Of a DNA stretch of 64,000 nucleotides, positions 33,480 through 42,672 are shown in pieces. Location: the NCBI RefSeq assembly GCF_009720365.1, contig NZ_ML769318.1, positions 146,012-210,011 of the forward strand, in the 5' to 3' direction. The first letter of the stretch is position 1. Every line of letters begins with the position of its first letter. The notes beneath the pieces were generated by a model. That model did not search any database. It was given only the letters and a program-made list of their open reading frames with translations, and was not told the origin of the DNA. Position numbers and translations under genes: made by a program. Source of the DNA: Catellatospora paridis. Its GTDB lineage: Bacteria > Actinomycetota > Actinomycetes > Mycobacteriales > Micromonosporaceae.

Positions 33480-34604
33480 CTACAGCTGCTCGATCACGTA
33501 GTCGATGCTCGCGGTCAGCGCCTGCACGTCCGACGGCTCGACCGCCGGGTAGAGCGCGACGCGCAGCTGGTTGCGGCCCAGCTTGCGGTACGGCTCGGTG
33601 TCGACCACGCCGTTGGCGCGCAGCGTCTTCGCGATCGCGGCCGCGTCGACGCCGTCGTTGAAGTCGATCGTGGCGACCACATTGGAGCGCAGCCCCGGGT
33701 CGGTCACGAACGGCGTCGCCACCGGCGACTTCTCCGCCCAGCGGTACAGGATCTCGGCGCTCTCCGCGGTGCGCTGCGCCGCCCAGGACAGGCCGCCCTG
33801 CGCGTTCATCCAGTCGGTCTGCTCGGCGGCCAGGAAGATGGTGGCCAGCGCGGGCGTGTTCAGGGTCTGCTCCAGCCGCGAGTTCTCGATCGCGGTGACC
33901 AGGTCCAGGAACGCCGGGATGTACCGGCCGCCCGCCTTGATCTGTTCGGCGCGCGCGATGGCGGCCGGGGAGAGGATGGCGATCCACAGGCCGCCGTCCG
34001 AGGCGAAGCACTTCTGCGGCGCGAAGTAGTAGACGTCGCTCTGGGTCAGGTCCACGTCCAGGCCGCCCGCGGCCGAGGTGGCGTCGTGCAGGATCAGCGC
34101 GCCGGGGTCGGCCCCCGCCACCCGCTGCACGGGCACGGCGACACCGGTCGACGTCTCGTTCTGCGTGATGCCGTACGCGTCCACGCCCTCCTCGGCGACC
34201 AGGAACGCGGCGCTGCCCGGCTCGCCCTTGTGGACCGTCGGCGCACCCAGGAACGGGGCGTCCTTGACAGCCTTGGCGAACTTCGCGCCGAACTCGCCGA
34301 ACGTGGCGAACTGGGCCCGGTCCTTGATCAGGGAGAACGCGGCGACCTCCCAGAAGGCGGTGGTGCCACCGTTGCCGATGATCACCTCGTAGCCCTCGGG
34401 CAGGCCGAAGAAGTCGGCCAGGCCCTGCCGGAAGCGGGCGACCTGGTTCTTCACCGTCTTCTGCCGGTGCGACGTGCCGAGGAAGGAGCCGGCGACCGAA
34501 CTGAGCGCCTCCACCGCCTGGGGCCGCACCTTGGACGGGCCGCAGCAGAACCGGCCGTCGACAGGCAGGAGCTCGGCAGGGATCTTGATCGGCGTCTCGG
34601 CCAT
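33480..34604 (-). CDS. serC: Phosphoserine transaminase
   Basis: 374 residues, the actinobacterial SerC type. MAETPIKIPAELLPVDGRFC and CGPSKVRPQAVEAL are typical starts. The PLP Lys is in YFAPQKCFASDGGLW, and GNGGTTAFWE binds the cofactor phosphate. It converts 3-phosphohydroxypyruvate and glutamate to phosphoserine in serine synthesis and can also serve pyridoxine synthesis. A strong terminator follows. pdxH, another vitamin B6 gene, is about 1.5 kb upstream. Confidence 0.95.
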   Translation of the reverse strand: MAETPIKIPAELLPVDGRFCCGPSKVRPQAVEALSSVAGSFLGTSHRQKTVKNQVARFRQGLADFFGLPEGYEVIIGNGGTTAFWEVAAFSLIKDRAQFATFGEFGAKFAKAVKDAPFLGAPTVHKGEPGSAAFLVAEEGVDAYGITQNETSTGVAVPVQRVAGADPGALILHDATSAAGGLDVDLTQSDVYYFAPQKCFASDGGLWIAILSPAAIARAEQIKAGGRYIPAFLDLVTAIENSRLEQTLNTPALATIFLAAEQTDWMNAQGGLSWAAQRTAESAEILYRWAEKSPVATPFVTDPGLRSNVVATIDFNDGVDAAAIAKTLRANGVVDTEPYRKLGRNQLRVALYPAVEPSDVQALTASIDYVIEQL

Positions 34605-34759
34605 GACATCAGTCCTTCAGGCGTGTCAGATCGTGCGAGAGAGCATCGGCGACGCTGCCAATGCCGCATTCTCCCACGTCAACGACCCACCCCCAGGCGC
34701 CGTCCCACCGTTTCCCCCGTGACGGTCCTCACCCCTGCGCCCCGCCCGTGGTGAGACGG

Positions 34760-34791
34760 CGAAGGGCGCCCGCGCGAGCGGACGCCCTTCG
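34760..34791 (-). terminator. Terminator of citrate synthase gene
   Basis: A 14-bp stem with one C/A mismatch (CGAAGGGCG...CGCCCTTCG) and a GCGA tetraloop, 12 bases past the citrate synthase stop. Confidence 0.85.
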
Positions 34792-34803
34792 TTCAAGGCC
34801 GGA

Positions 34804-35907
34804 TCAGTGGTGGCTGATGGCGTTCCAGCCCTCGACTTCCTGGGCCTTGCGGGTGCCGGGGCCGACGTACGTCGCCGACGGGCGGACCAGGCGGCTCAGC
34901 TTCTTCTGCTCCAGGATGTGCGCGGACCAGCCGGCCACCCGGGCGCAGGTGAACATCGAGGTGAACATGTGCGCGGGCACCTCGGCGAAGTCGAGCACGA
35001 CCGCGGACCAGAACTCGACGTTCGTCTCCAGCACCCGGTCGGGGCGGCGGGCGCGCAGCTCGGCCAGCGCGGCCTTCTCCAGCGCCTCGGCCACCTCGTA
35101 GCGGGCCGCGCCCAGCTCCTTGGCGGTGCGGCGCAGCACGCGGGCGCGCGGGTCCTCGGCCCGGTAGACCCGGTGGCCGAAGCCCATCAGCCGCTCGCCG
35201 CGGTCCAGCACGCCCTTGACGTAGCCCTCGGCGTCGCCGGAGCGCTCCACACCCTCGATCATGTGCAGCACCCGCGAGGGCGCGCCGCCGTGCAGCGGGC
35301 CGGACAGCGCGCCGATGCCGGAGGAGATGCAGGCCGCGGCGTCGGCGCCGGTGGAGGCGACGACCCGGGTGGTGAACGTGGAGGCGTTCATGCCGTGCTC
35401 GGCGGCCGAGATGAAGTACGCGTCGACGGCCTTGACGTGCCGCGGGTCGGGCTCGCCGCGCCAGCGCTTCATGAAGCGCTCGACGATGGTCTGCGCCTTG
35501 TCGATCTCCTTCTGCGGCACGGCCGGCAGGCCCAGGCCGCGGGCCGACTGCGCGACGAAGGACAGCGCGGTCACCGACACCCGGGCGAGGTCCTCGCGGG
35601 CCTGCTCGTCGGAGATGTCGAGCAGCTGGCCCAGGCCCCAGTACGGGGCGAGCATGGCGACCGCGGACTGCACGTCGACGCGGATGTCACCGGAGTGCAC
35701 GGGCACCGGGAACGGCTCGGCGGGCGGCAGGCCCGGGCCGAACTTGCCGTCCACCAGCAGCGCCCAGACGTTGCCGAAGGAGACCTGGCCGATCAGATCC
35801 TCGATGTCGACGCCCCGGTAACGAAGCGCGCCGCCCTCCTTGTCGGGCTCGGCGATCTCGGTCTCGAAGGCGATCACGCCCTCCAGGCCCGGCTTGAAGT
35901 CGGACAT
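34804..35907 (-). CDS. Citrate synthase
   Basis: 367 residues, the short citrate synthase 2 type of actinobacteria. Active-site features are AAEHGMNASTFTTR, SGPLHGGAPSRV and MGFGHRVYRAEDPR, with the catalytic His residues in each, and an Asp later in the fold. It condenses acetyl-CoA and oxaloacetate to citrate. It opens MSDFKPGLEGVIAFETEIAE, typical of the group. ATG start at 35907; the frame is open further upstream. Divergent from pdxH with 220 bases of shared promoter region. Confidence 0.94.
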   Translation of the reverse strand: MSDFKPGLEGVIAFETEIAEPDKEGGALRYRGVDIEDLIGQVSFGNVWALLVDGKFGPGLPPAEPFPVPVHSGDIRVDVQSAVAMLAPYWGLGQLLDISDEQAREDLARVSVTALSFVAQSARGLGLPAVPQKEIDKAQTIVERFMKRWRGEPDPRHVKAVDAYFISAAEHGMNASTFTTRVVASTGADAAACISSGIGALSGPLHGGAPSRVLHMIEGVERSGDAEGYVKGVLDRGERLMGFGHRVYRAEDPRARVLRRTAKELGAARYEVAEALEKAALAELRARRPDRVLETNVEFWSAVVLDFAEVPAHMFTSMFTCARVAGWSAHILEQKKLSRLVRPSATYVGPGTRKAQEVEGWNAISHH

Positions 35908-36127
35908 GTCGTTCTCCCGGTTCTCGGACCTGAGGTTAGGTTCAGTTCGAGCAACATCTTGCCCCGCGGGTAACCGTTTGGCGACCCGCCCCGCACGTGC
36001 CGGAAGCGACATCTTCGGTCTGCGGGAGCCTTGTCAACGGGATTTCCACCGGTGGCGAGCTGGCACGACATGATTTCCGCTGCTGATACGCAGTGCGACA
36101 GGATGACTACGTGACTTGGAGCACACC

Positions 36128-36835
36128 TTGACCACCGGCCCCTCCGCCGCGCCCCACGACCTGGCGCGCATGCGCCGTGAATACGAGCCCGCCGCCGCGC
36201 ACCGCCCGGCCGTCCGCGAGGAGCCGCTCGTCGAGGAGCACCTCGCCGCGGACTGGCCGACCCAGTTCGGGCGGTGGTTCGCCGAGGCGGTGGCCGCGGA
36301 CCTGCCCGAGCCCAACGCGATGATCGTCGCCACGGCCGACGCGCAGGGGCGGCCCAGCAGCCGCACCGTGCTGCTCAAGGGCTATGACGAGCGCGGTTTC
36401 GTGTTCTTCACCAACTACGCCTCGCGCAAGGGCCGCGAGGCGCTGGAAAACCCGTACGCCAGCCTGCTCTTCCCGTGGTTCGCGATGGGCCGCCAGGTGG
36501 TGGTGTGCGGTCGGATCACGCCCGTGGACCGGCACGTGAGCGAGGAGTACTTCCGGGTGCGCCCGCGCGGGGCGCAGCTGGGCGCGTGGGCCAGCGCGCA
36601 GTCCTCGGTGCTGCCCGACCGGCAGGCGCTGGAGGACGCGTACGCCGCCGCCGAGCAGTCGTTCCCGGCCGAGGCCGACGTGCCGCTGCCCGAGCACTGG
36701 GGCGGGCTGCGGGTGGAGCCGGAGACCGTGGAGTTCTGGCAGGGCAGGCGCAGCAGGCTGCACGATCGGCTCCGTTTCCGCAGGGAGCCCGACGGCGGCG
36801 CGGACAGGTGGATCGTGGAGCGCCTGGCGCCTTAG
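36128..36835 (+). CDS. pdxH: Pyridoxamine 5'-phosphate oxidase
   Basis: 235 residues. FMN-binding and family motifs are RPSSRTVLLKGYDERGFVFF and TNYASRKGREAL, and the C-terminal signature is RLHDRLRFRRE. It oxidises pyridoxamine or pyridoxine phosphate to PLP, the cofactor used by SerC and the DegT aminotransferase in this window. The TTG at 36128 has GGAG six bases upstream and is preferred to the in-frame TTG at 36116. Confidence 0.94.
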   Translation: MTTGPSAAPHDLARMRREYEPAAAHRPAVREEPLVEEHLAADWPTQFGRWFAEAVAADLPEPNAMIVATADAQGRPSSRTVLLKGYDERGFVFFTNYASRKGREALENPYASLLFPWFAMGRQVVVCGRITPVDRHVSEEYFRVRPRGAQLGAWASAQSSVLPDRQALEDAYAAAEQSFPAEADVPLPEHWGGLRVEPETVEFWQGRRSRLHDRLRFRREPDGGADRWIVERLAP

Positions 36836-36858
36836 AAAGCAATGTAGGGTGCGAGATC

Positions 36859-37782
36859 GTGACCAACTTTCGGCCGTCCGGCACCCAATGGACGCTCAGC
36901 CACGGTGACCAGACCGCAACCGTCGTCGAGGTCGGCGGCGGTCTGCGCAGCTACACCGTGAACGGGACGGAGATCCTCGACGGGTACGCCGAGGGCGAGC
37001 TCTGCCCGGCCGGCTCCGGCCAACTGCTGATGCCCTGGCCGAACCGGATCCGCGACGGCCACTACCGCCACGCCGGTGTGGCGCACCAGCTGCCGCTGAG
37101 CGAGCCGTCCCTGCACAACGCCATCCACGGCCTGGTCCGCTGGCTGCCCTGGCACGCGGCGGAGCAGTCGGACGGCCTGCTCGCGGTGGAGTGCGGGCTG
37201 GAGCCGCAGCTCGGCTACCCGTGGCGGCTGGCCCTGCGGGTCGAATACCGGCTGGGCGACCTCGGCCTGACCGTGACGCACCACGTCGTGAACCGCGCCG
37301 ACACCCCTGTGCCGTTCGGCGTCGGCACCCACCCGTACCTGCGCATCCCCGGCCACGCGGTGGACGACCTGACGCTGACCGTGCCCGCGCGCACCCGGCT
37401 GCTGGTCGACGGCCGCATGCTGCCGATCGGCGCGGCCAAGGTGGCCGGGGGCGAGTTCGACTTCACCGAGCCGCGGCGCATCGGCGCGCTCGAGCTCGAC
37501 ACGGCGTTCGGCGACCTGGTCCGCGACGGCGACGGCGGCTCGACGGTCACCATCAGCGCCCCCGACGGGCGGGCGGTGCACGTCTGGGCCGACGCGAACT
37601 TCCACTGGTGGCAGCTGTTCACCGCGCACACGCTGACCGGCGAGCGGCACCGCCGCGCGGTCGCGATCGAGCCGATGACCTGCCCGCCGGACGCGATGCG
37701 CTCGGGCCGGGACCTGATCGAACTGGCCCCGGCCGAGACCTGGCAGGGCACCTGGGGAATCCGCGCCGACCTCGGGGCCTGA
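36859..37782 (+). CDS. Aldose 1-epimerase family protein
   Basis: 307 residues of the galactose mutarotase fold. LMPWPNRIRDGHY, SLHNAIHGLVRWLPW (His of the active site) and FGVGTHPYLRIPG fit aldose 1-epimerases, with a late catalytic Glu region (RRAVAIEPMTCPPDA). It interconverts alpha and beta sugar anomers; the sugar is not known. GTG start 23 bases after the pdxH stop, so the two may be co-transcribed. The nitroreductase follows after two bases. Confidence 0.9.
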   Translation: MTNFRPSGTQWTLSHGDQTATVVEVGGGLRSYTVNGTEILDGYAEGELCPAGSGQLLMPWPNRIRDGHYRHAGVAHQLPLSEPSLHNAIHGLVRWLPWHAAEQSDGLLAVECGLEPQLGYPWRLALRVEYRLGDLGLTVTHHVVNRADTPVPFGVGTHPYLRIPGHAVDDLTLTVPARTRLLVDGRMLPIGAAKVAGGEFDFTEPRRIGALELDTAFGDLVRDGDGGSTVTISAPDGRAVHVWADANFHWWQLFTAHTLTGERHRRAVAIEPMTCPPDAMRSGRDLIELAPAETWQGTWGIRADLGA

Positions 37783-37784
37783 GC

Positions 37785-38444
37785 GTGGAGTTCGCCGACG
37801 TCGTCCGCCGACGCCGGATGGTGCGCCGCTACGACCCGGACCGGCCGGTGCCGGCCGAGGTCGTGCAGCGGCTGCTGAGCCATGCCACCCGGGCGCCCTC
37901 GGCCGGGTTCGCCCAGGGCTGGGCGTTCCTGGTGCTGGAGACGGCGGATGAGCGGGAACGCTTCTGGGCGGCGGCGAGCCCGCAGGCCGGATCGCGGACC
38001 CGGTGGCTGGACGGCATGCGCACCGCGCCGCTGATCATCGTGCCGCTGTCGGACAAGTCGGCGTACCTGGACCGGTACGCCGAGGCGGACAAGGGCTGGA
38101 CGGATCGCGACGAGGCGCGCTGGCCGGTGCCGTACTGGCACGTCGACACCGGCATGGCCGCGCTGCTGATGCTGCTCACCGCGGTGGACGAGGGCCTGGG
38201 CGGGTGCTTCTTCGGCATCCCGCCGCAGCGCCACGACGTGTTCCGCGAGGCGTTCGGGGTGCCGGCCGCGTACACCCCGGTCGGCGCGGTGAGCGTCGGC
38301 TACCGGGCCGCCGATCACCGGTCGGCGTCACTCGCCCGGGGCCGCAGGTCACTCGACGAGGTGGTCCACCGCGGGACCTGGGGAGCGACCGTGGAAGCGG
38401 CGCAGGCGTCGGCGGGTGCGCGTAACGTCGCCGACGGCGGTTAG
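37785..38444 (+). CDS. Nitroreductase family protein
   Basis: 219 residues of the FMN-dependent nitroreductase fold. The FMN site is seen in VVRRRRMVRRYDPDRPVP and THRAPSAGF-like ATRAPSAGFAQGW, then GGCFFGIPPQR near the end. The segment HVDTGMAALLMLLTAVDEGL matches the dimer helix. The substrate is unknown; members reduce nitro groups, flavins or quinone-like compounds. GTG start two bases after the epimerase stop, indicating an operon. Confidence 0.88.
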   Translation: MEFADVVRRRRMVRRYDPDRPVPAEVVQRLLSHATRAPSAGFAQGWAFLVLETADERERFWAAASPQAGSRTRWLDGMRTAPLIIVPLSDKSAYLDRYAEADKGWTDRDEARWPVPYWHVDTGMAALLMLLTAVDEGLGGCFFGIPPQRHDVFREAFGVPAAYTPVGAVSVGYRAADHRSASLARGRRSLDEVVHRGTWGATVEAAQASAGARNVADGG

Positions 38445-38479
38445 GCTGAGCGCACTCGGTTTCGGAGGGGAGGGCAGGC

Positions 38480-38773
38480 GTGATCTTCAAGGCGGTGCGC
38501 GACGGGCGGCCGTACCCGGAGCACGGGTACACCCTCAAGCAGTGGGCCGAGATCCCGCCGGAGCGGGTGTCACTCAACCAGCTGATCACGATCAAGCTGG
38601 AGATGGCCCTGGACCGGGTCCTGGCCGACGACTCCACGTTCTACGGCGACCTCTTCCCGCACGTGGTGCAGTGGAAGGGTGAGCTCTACCTGGAGGACGG
38701 GCTGCACCGGGCGCTGCGGGCAGCGCTCCAGCAGCGGCACCAGATCCACGTCCGCATTCTCGTGCTCAGCTGA
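38480..38773 (+). CDS. Small conserved actinobacterial protein with ParB/Srx-like motif
   Basis: 97 residues, soluble. The sequence FYGDLFPHVVQWKGELYLED leads into DGLHRALRAALQQR. The DGxHRxxA core recalls the ParB/sulfiredoxin nucleotide-binding motif, but the rest of that fold is not clear. I recall close relatives as widespread in actinobacteria, sometimes labelled as antitoxin-like; no toxin gene is adjacent. GTG start with GGAGGGGAGGG upstream. Function not assigned. Confidence 0.7.
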   Translation: MIFKAVRDGRPYPEHGYTLKQWAEIPPERVSLNQLITIKLEMALDRVLADDSTFYGDLFPHVVQWKGELYLEDGLHRALRAALQQRHQIHVRILVLS

Positions 38774-38815
38774 GTCCGGCTACCCCGTCGGCTTAGCCGC
38801 CGTTAAGGTGACCTC

Positions 38816-39988
38816 GTGACGACTCCGGTGCTCCCCCTCGATCTCCTCGACCTGGACTCGCTGCTCACCGACGAGGAGCTGCAGATCCGCGCCGTGGTCC
38901 GGCGCCTGGTCGACGACAAGGTACGCCCGCACGTGGCCGGCTGGTACGAGACCGGCCACGCCCCGGTGCGCGAGCTGGCCCGCGACTTCGGCGCGCTCGG
39001 CCTGCTCGGCATGCACCTGGACGGCTACGGCTGCGCCGGGTCGTCCGCGGTCGCGTACGGGCTGGCCTGCCTGGAGCTGGAGGCGGCTGACTCGGGGGTG
39101 CGCTCGCTGGTGAGCGTGCAGGGCTCGCTGGCCATGTTCGCGATCTGGAAGTACGGCTCCGAGGTGCAGAAGCAGCGCTGGCTGCCCGGTATGGCCAAGG
39201 GTGAGCTGATCGGCTGTTTCGGCCTGACGGAGCCCGACCACGGCTCCGACCCGGCGAACATGTCGACCCGGGCCCGCCGCGACGGCGACGGCTGGGTACT
39301 GCACGGCGGCAAGATGTGGATCACCAACGCGCCGGTGGCCGACGTGGCCGTGGTCTGGGCCCGCACCGACGAGGGCGTACGCGGCTTCGCGGTGCCCATG
39401 GACACGCCCGGCGTGACCGCCAAGGAGATCACCGGCAAGCTCTCGCTGCGGGCCAGCGCCACCGGCGAGATCGTGCTGGACGAGGTGCGCCTGCCCGCCG
39501 ACGCGATCCTGCCCGGCGCGCAGGGCCTGAAGGCCCCGCTGAGCTGCCTCACCGAGGCCCGCTACGGCATCGTCTGGGGGGCGCTCGGCGCGGCCCGCGA
39601 CTGCCTGCACACGGCGATCGCGTACGCCGGCACCCGCACCCAGTTCGGCAAGCCGATCGCGGGCTTCCAGCTCACCCAGGCCAAGCTCGCCGACATGGCC
39701 CTCGAATTGCAGAAGGGCTTCCTGCTCGCGCTGCACCTGGGCCGTACGGCCGACCGCGGCGCGCTGCGCCCCGAGATGGTCAGCGCGGGCAAGCTGAACA
39801 ACGTGCGCGAGGCGATCGCGATCGCCCGGCAGTGCCGCACCATCCTCGGCGCCAACGGCGTCTCCGGGGAGTACCCGGTGCTGCGCCACGCCAACAACCT
39901 GGAGAGCGTGCTCACCTACGAGGGCACCTCGGAGATCCACCAGCTGGTGCTCGGCCAGCGGCTGACCGGCATAGCCGCCTTCGGCTGA
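38816..39988 (+). CDS. Acyl-CoA dehydrogenase (glutaryl-CoA dehydrogenase type)
   Basis: 390 residues. FAD-binding motifs are CFGLTEPDHGSDPANM and KMWITNAPVADVAVVWAR. The catalytic Glu lies in LTYEGTSEIHQLVLGQRLTG, as in glutaryl-CoA dehydrogenases, which oxidise and decarboxylate glutaryl-CoA in lysine and tryptophan breakdown; that assignment rests on overall resemblance. GTG start; TAAGGT at 38804-38809 is six bases before it, suggesting a leaderless mRNA. LhgO at 62746 is another possible glutarate-route enzyme, far away. Confidence 0.88.
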   Translation: MTTPVLPLDLLDLDSLLTDEELQIRAVVRRLVDDKVRPHVAGWYETGHAPVRELARDFGALGLLGMHLDGYGCAGSSAVAYGLACLELEAADSGVRSLVSVQGSLAMFAIWKYGSEVQKQRWLPGMAKGELIGCFGLTEPDHGSDPANMSTRARRDGDGWVLHGGKMWITNAPVADVAVVWARTDEGVRGFAVPMDTPGVTAKEITGKLSLRASATGEIVLDEVRLPADAILPGAQGLKAPLSCLTEARYGIVWGALGAARDCLHTAIAYAGTRTQFGKPIAGFQLTQAKLADMALELQKGFLLALHLGRTADRGALRPEMVSAGKLNNVREAIAIARQCRTILGANGVSGEYPVLRHANNLESVLTYEGTSEIHQLVLGQRLTGIAAFG

Positions 39989-40109
39989 CCGCCGCGCGCG
40001 GGTCGTCCGCCCGCTCCGGCGTATTCGTCCGACCGCAGAGGGTGCTTGTTGTCGGCGTCGGGTAATACCGTGGTGTCCGTACACCCCAGCGGTCAGACAG
40101 GAGACGTCA

Positions 40110-40880
40110 ATGGGCGCCGCCGACGAGCCGACGCAGAACCTGCCGGAATTCAAGCCCGGCCGGTCCCGGCCGACCGAACCGCTGCCCCGGCAGCGTCCCG
40201 ACGAGGAGGAGACCCTGCTGGTCGAGCCGCCCCGCCGCTCGCGGCTGGGCCGCGCGTTCCTGGCCCTGGTGGTCGTGCTCGGCGTGCTGGCCGGCGGCTA
40301 CTTCGGGCTGACCGCGGCCGGGTTGATCCCGAAGTTCGGCAACCCGTTCGCGGAGCGGACGACCGACAACTCGCAGCCGCCGCTGCTGCTGTCGATCAAG
40401 GACTTGAGCCGGTTCGTCGCGGCCGAGGGCAACTTCGAGGTCATCGTCGACCTCAAGGAGGACCGCAAGTTCATCCCCGACTGGCTGCTCAACCAGCGCA
40501 CCCTGTTCGTGGCCGCGGGCACGGTCGAGGCCTACGTCGACTTCGGCAACCTGTCCGACGACAAGATCGTCGTTTCGCCGGACCGCAAGTCGGTCACCAT
40601 CACCCTGCCCCCGCCGACGGTCGCCGAGCCGAAGCTGGACCTGGACCGCAGCTACGTCTTCGCCGAGGAGCGGGGTCTGATCAACCGGGTCGGCGAGTTC
40701 TTCGACGGCGACCCGAACCGGCAGCAGGAGACCATGCTGCGGGCCGAGCAGCAGCTGGCCGATGCGGCGAAGAAGAGCACGCTGCAGCAGCGGGCCGAGG
40801 ACAACACCCGCAAGACCCTGGAGAGCATGATGCGCTCGCTGGGCTACACCTCGGTGACCGTGATCTTCGAAGGGGCGTGA
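40110..40880 (+). CDS. DUF4230 membrane-anchored protein
   Basis: 256 residues. A cytoplasmic charged N-terminus (about 45) precedes one membrane helix (AFLALVVVLGVLAGGYFGLT). The outer part is DUF4230: IKDLSRFVAAEGNFEVIVDL, and VSPDRKSVTITLPPPTVAEP, then a helical end. Function unknown. ATG with AGGAGACG upstream. Its stop is two bases from the stop of the convergent gene. Confidence 0.82.
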   Translation: MGAADEPTQNLPEFKPGRSRPTEPLPRQRPDEEETLLVEPPRRSRLGRAFLALVVVLGVLAGGYFGLTAAGLIPKFGNPFAERTTDNSQPPLLLSIKDLSRFVAAEGNFEVIVDLKEDRKFIPDWLLNQRTLFVAAGTVEAYVDFGNLSDDKIVVSPDRKSVTITLPPPTVAEPKLDLDRSYVFAEERGLINRVGEFFDGDPNRQQETMLRAEQQLADAAKKSTLQQRAEDNTRKTLESMMRSLGYTSVTVIFEGA

Positions 40881-40882
40881 GC

Positions 40883-42457
40883 TCAGGCCGCCGGGGCGGG
40901 CGCGCCGTCGGGGTTCAGCATGCGGTTCACCAGGTTCGCGGTGGCGTGCTGGACCCGGGTGTCGCGGTGGCCCCGGCGGTTGAGCGCGAGCGGCCAGTTG
41001 AAGGTGCCCGCGCAGAACACCACGGCGCCCGAGGCAGCCTCGTACACGCTGGTGTTCTGCATGGCGGGCTGGCCCTTGGCGGTCAGGTAAGGCGAGGCGG
41101 ACAGCAGGGTCTGCACGCCGTCGGCGAACGGGTAGGCGGCGTCGCGGCCGTCCGCCTCGCCCGCCACCAGGTTGCGGATCGCCATCCCGTCCTGGACCCC
41201 GGCGCCCTGCCACATCCAGTGGCCGGCCCCCTGCACGATCAGCGGCGCGGCCGTCCCGACGACACCGTTGTACTGCACGCCGAGCAGCCGCTGCTCCGCA
41301 TCGTGCGGGCTGAGGGAGCGCCAGGTGACGGTCGACCGGCGGGCCGTCGAGCCGGGATCCTCCTGGGGGCTCTTGTAGCAGGCGACGACCCGGTCCGGCC
41401 GGTCGCCGGCGGGCTCGTAGCCGATGTTCCAGTAGACGTTGTTGGCGGCGAGGAAGGCCAGGCTCACGCCGCCCGCCACCGCGGCCTCGGTGGCCGCCCG
41501 CATCTCCGCCGACCAGTACTCGTCGTGCCCGGGGAAGACGAGTCCCGCGTGCCGGAGCGGATCGAGCCGCCCGGTGTGCAGGTCCTCGCTCGTGGCGTAG
41601 GTCACGTCGTAGCCGCCGCGCTCGGCCCACTGGATCAGGTCGTAGTCGGTGTCGAACATGTAGGGCAGGCCGGAGCCGCTGTAGGGCCGGTCGTGGGAGA
41701 CCTTGCGGGACCGCTCCTCGGTGCCGATCACGCCGTCGGGCCGGTAACCCTGGTAGAGGTTGCGCCCGAGGCGGCCGTCGCGCGGCCAGAAGTTGTAGGC
41801 CTGGTACGTCGAGAACGGCAGCACGACGCAGAGGTTGCCGGTCCGGCGGTCGTCGCGGACCACGAAGACGGCGTGGCTGCGGTGGTTCGTGGCGGTGGTG
41901 AACACCGCCACGTACGTGCCGGACACCCAGCCGGCCGGCACCTTCAGGGTCCATGCCACCGGCCAGTCGCAGGCGACGAGGTTGGTCTTGGCCACGCGGG
42001 CCGCCTTCGGCTGCGGCCGGCCGTGCAGCGTGGGGCTGCTCGCCACGTACCGGGCTCCGGCGCCGCCGTAATGGCCCAGCCGGAAGACCTCGACCCGGTA
42101 CGGCTCGGCGGCGCCCACGTGCACGTGGAAGTCGATCGACTCGCCGACGTCGACGCTGGTCGCCGAGGCGTAGGCCGCGATCTGCTGCCGCACGTCGTCG
42201 GCGCTGCGGAACGCCGGGTCGGCGGCCAGCCACCGCTTGCCCACGGCCCGGCGGTTCTCGGCGGGGATGGGGTTGGCGGTGCGCGGTGGCCGTCTGCGGG
42301 CTGCGGCCGGCGAGGGGGCCGCGGGCGCGGGTTCGGGCAGGCGCTGCTGCGGCACCCTGGCGATCTGCGGTCCGTCCCCGGAGCCACAGGCGGCCAGGAC
42401 GCCCGCGGCGCCGGCGGCCAGGCCGCCGAGGGCGGCACGACGCGAAACAGAAGGCAT
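40883..42457 (-). CDS. Tat-exported lipoprotein, N,N-dimethylformamidase beta-subunit-like
   Basis: 524 residues. The start has a twin-arginine signal, [20 protein letters not shown], ending in a lipobox Cys, so it is likely folded before export and lipid-anchored. A Pro/Ala linker of about 50 residues follows. The rest resembles the large C-terminal domain of the DMF-ase beta subunit family: [45 protein letters not shown] and [12 protein letters not shown]. The substrate is unknown; many members are probably not formamidases. ATG with GGGGGAG seven bases upstream. Confidence 0.83.
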   Translation of the reverse strand: MPSVSRRAALGGLAAGAAGVLAACGSGDGPQIARVPQQRLPEPAPAAPSPAAARRRPPRTANPIPAENRRAVGKRWLAADPAFRSADDVRQQIAAYASATSVDVGESIDFHVHVGAAEPYRVEVFRLGHYGGAGARYVASSPTLHGRPQPKAARVAKTNLVACDWPVAWTLKVPAGWVSGTYVAVFTTATNHRSHAVFVVRDDRRTGNLCVVLPFSTYQAYNFWPRDGRLGRNLYQGYRPDGVIGTEERSRKVSHDRPYSGSGLPYMFDTDYDLIQWAERGGYDVTYATSEDLHTGRLDPLRHAGLVFPGHDEYWSAEMRAATEAAVAGGVSLAFLAANNVYWNIGYEPAGDRPDRVVACYKSPQEDPGSTARRSTVTWRSLSPHDAEQRLLGVQYNGVVGTAAPLIVQGAGHWMWQGAGVQDGMAIRNLVAGEADGRDAAYPFADGVQTLLSASPYLTAKGQPAMQNTSVYEAASGAVVFCAGTFNWPLALNRRGHRDTRVQHATANLVNRMLNPDGAPAPAA

Positions 42458-42672
42458 GGCGAAACTCCCCCGACGTGACGTCGCCGGGACCGTCGTCCGT
42501 AACCAACTGCTCACGTGAGAGGTGTCCGCTGATGTCGCATCGTCGAACGGGGGCGCGAGGGGGGTTGGGGCCCGGAACCGGTTCCAGCCCGCCGAAGAGT
42601 ACTCGGCTGACGGTCGTGTCGGTAGCAGAGCTAGTGTTGCCCTGTCCGTTCCAGCGTCGGAAGGCACACCCC

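Noticed and set aside
35931..35949. A possible second iron box upstream of citrate synthase (TGAGGTTAGGTTCAGTTCG).
   Set aside because: Only one half-site matches well (12 of 19 overall) and there is no palindrome.
41953..42672. Long open frames on the strand opposite to real genes (for example here, at 14002-14868 and at 32100-34700).
   Set aside because: They show Arg/Pro/His-rich translations without family motifs and mirror the codon bias of the genes on the other strand.
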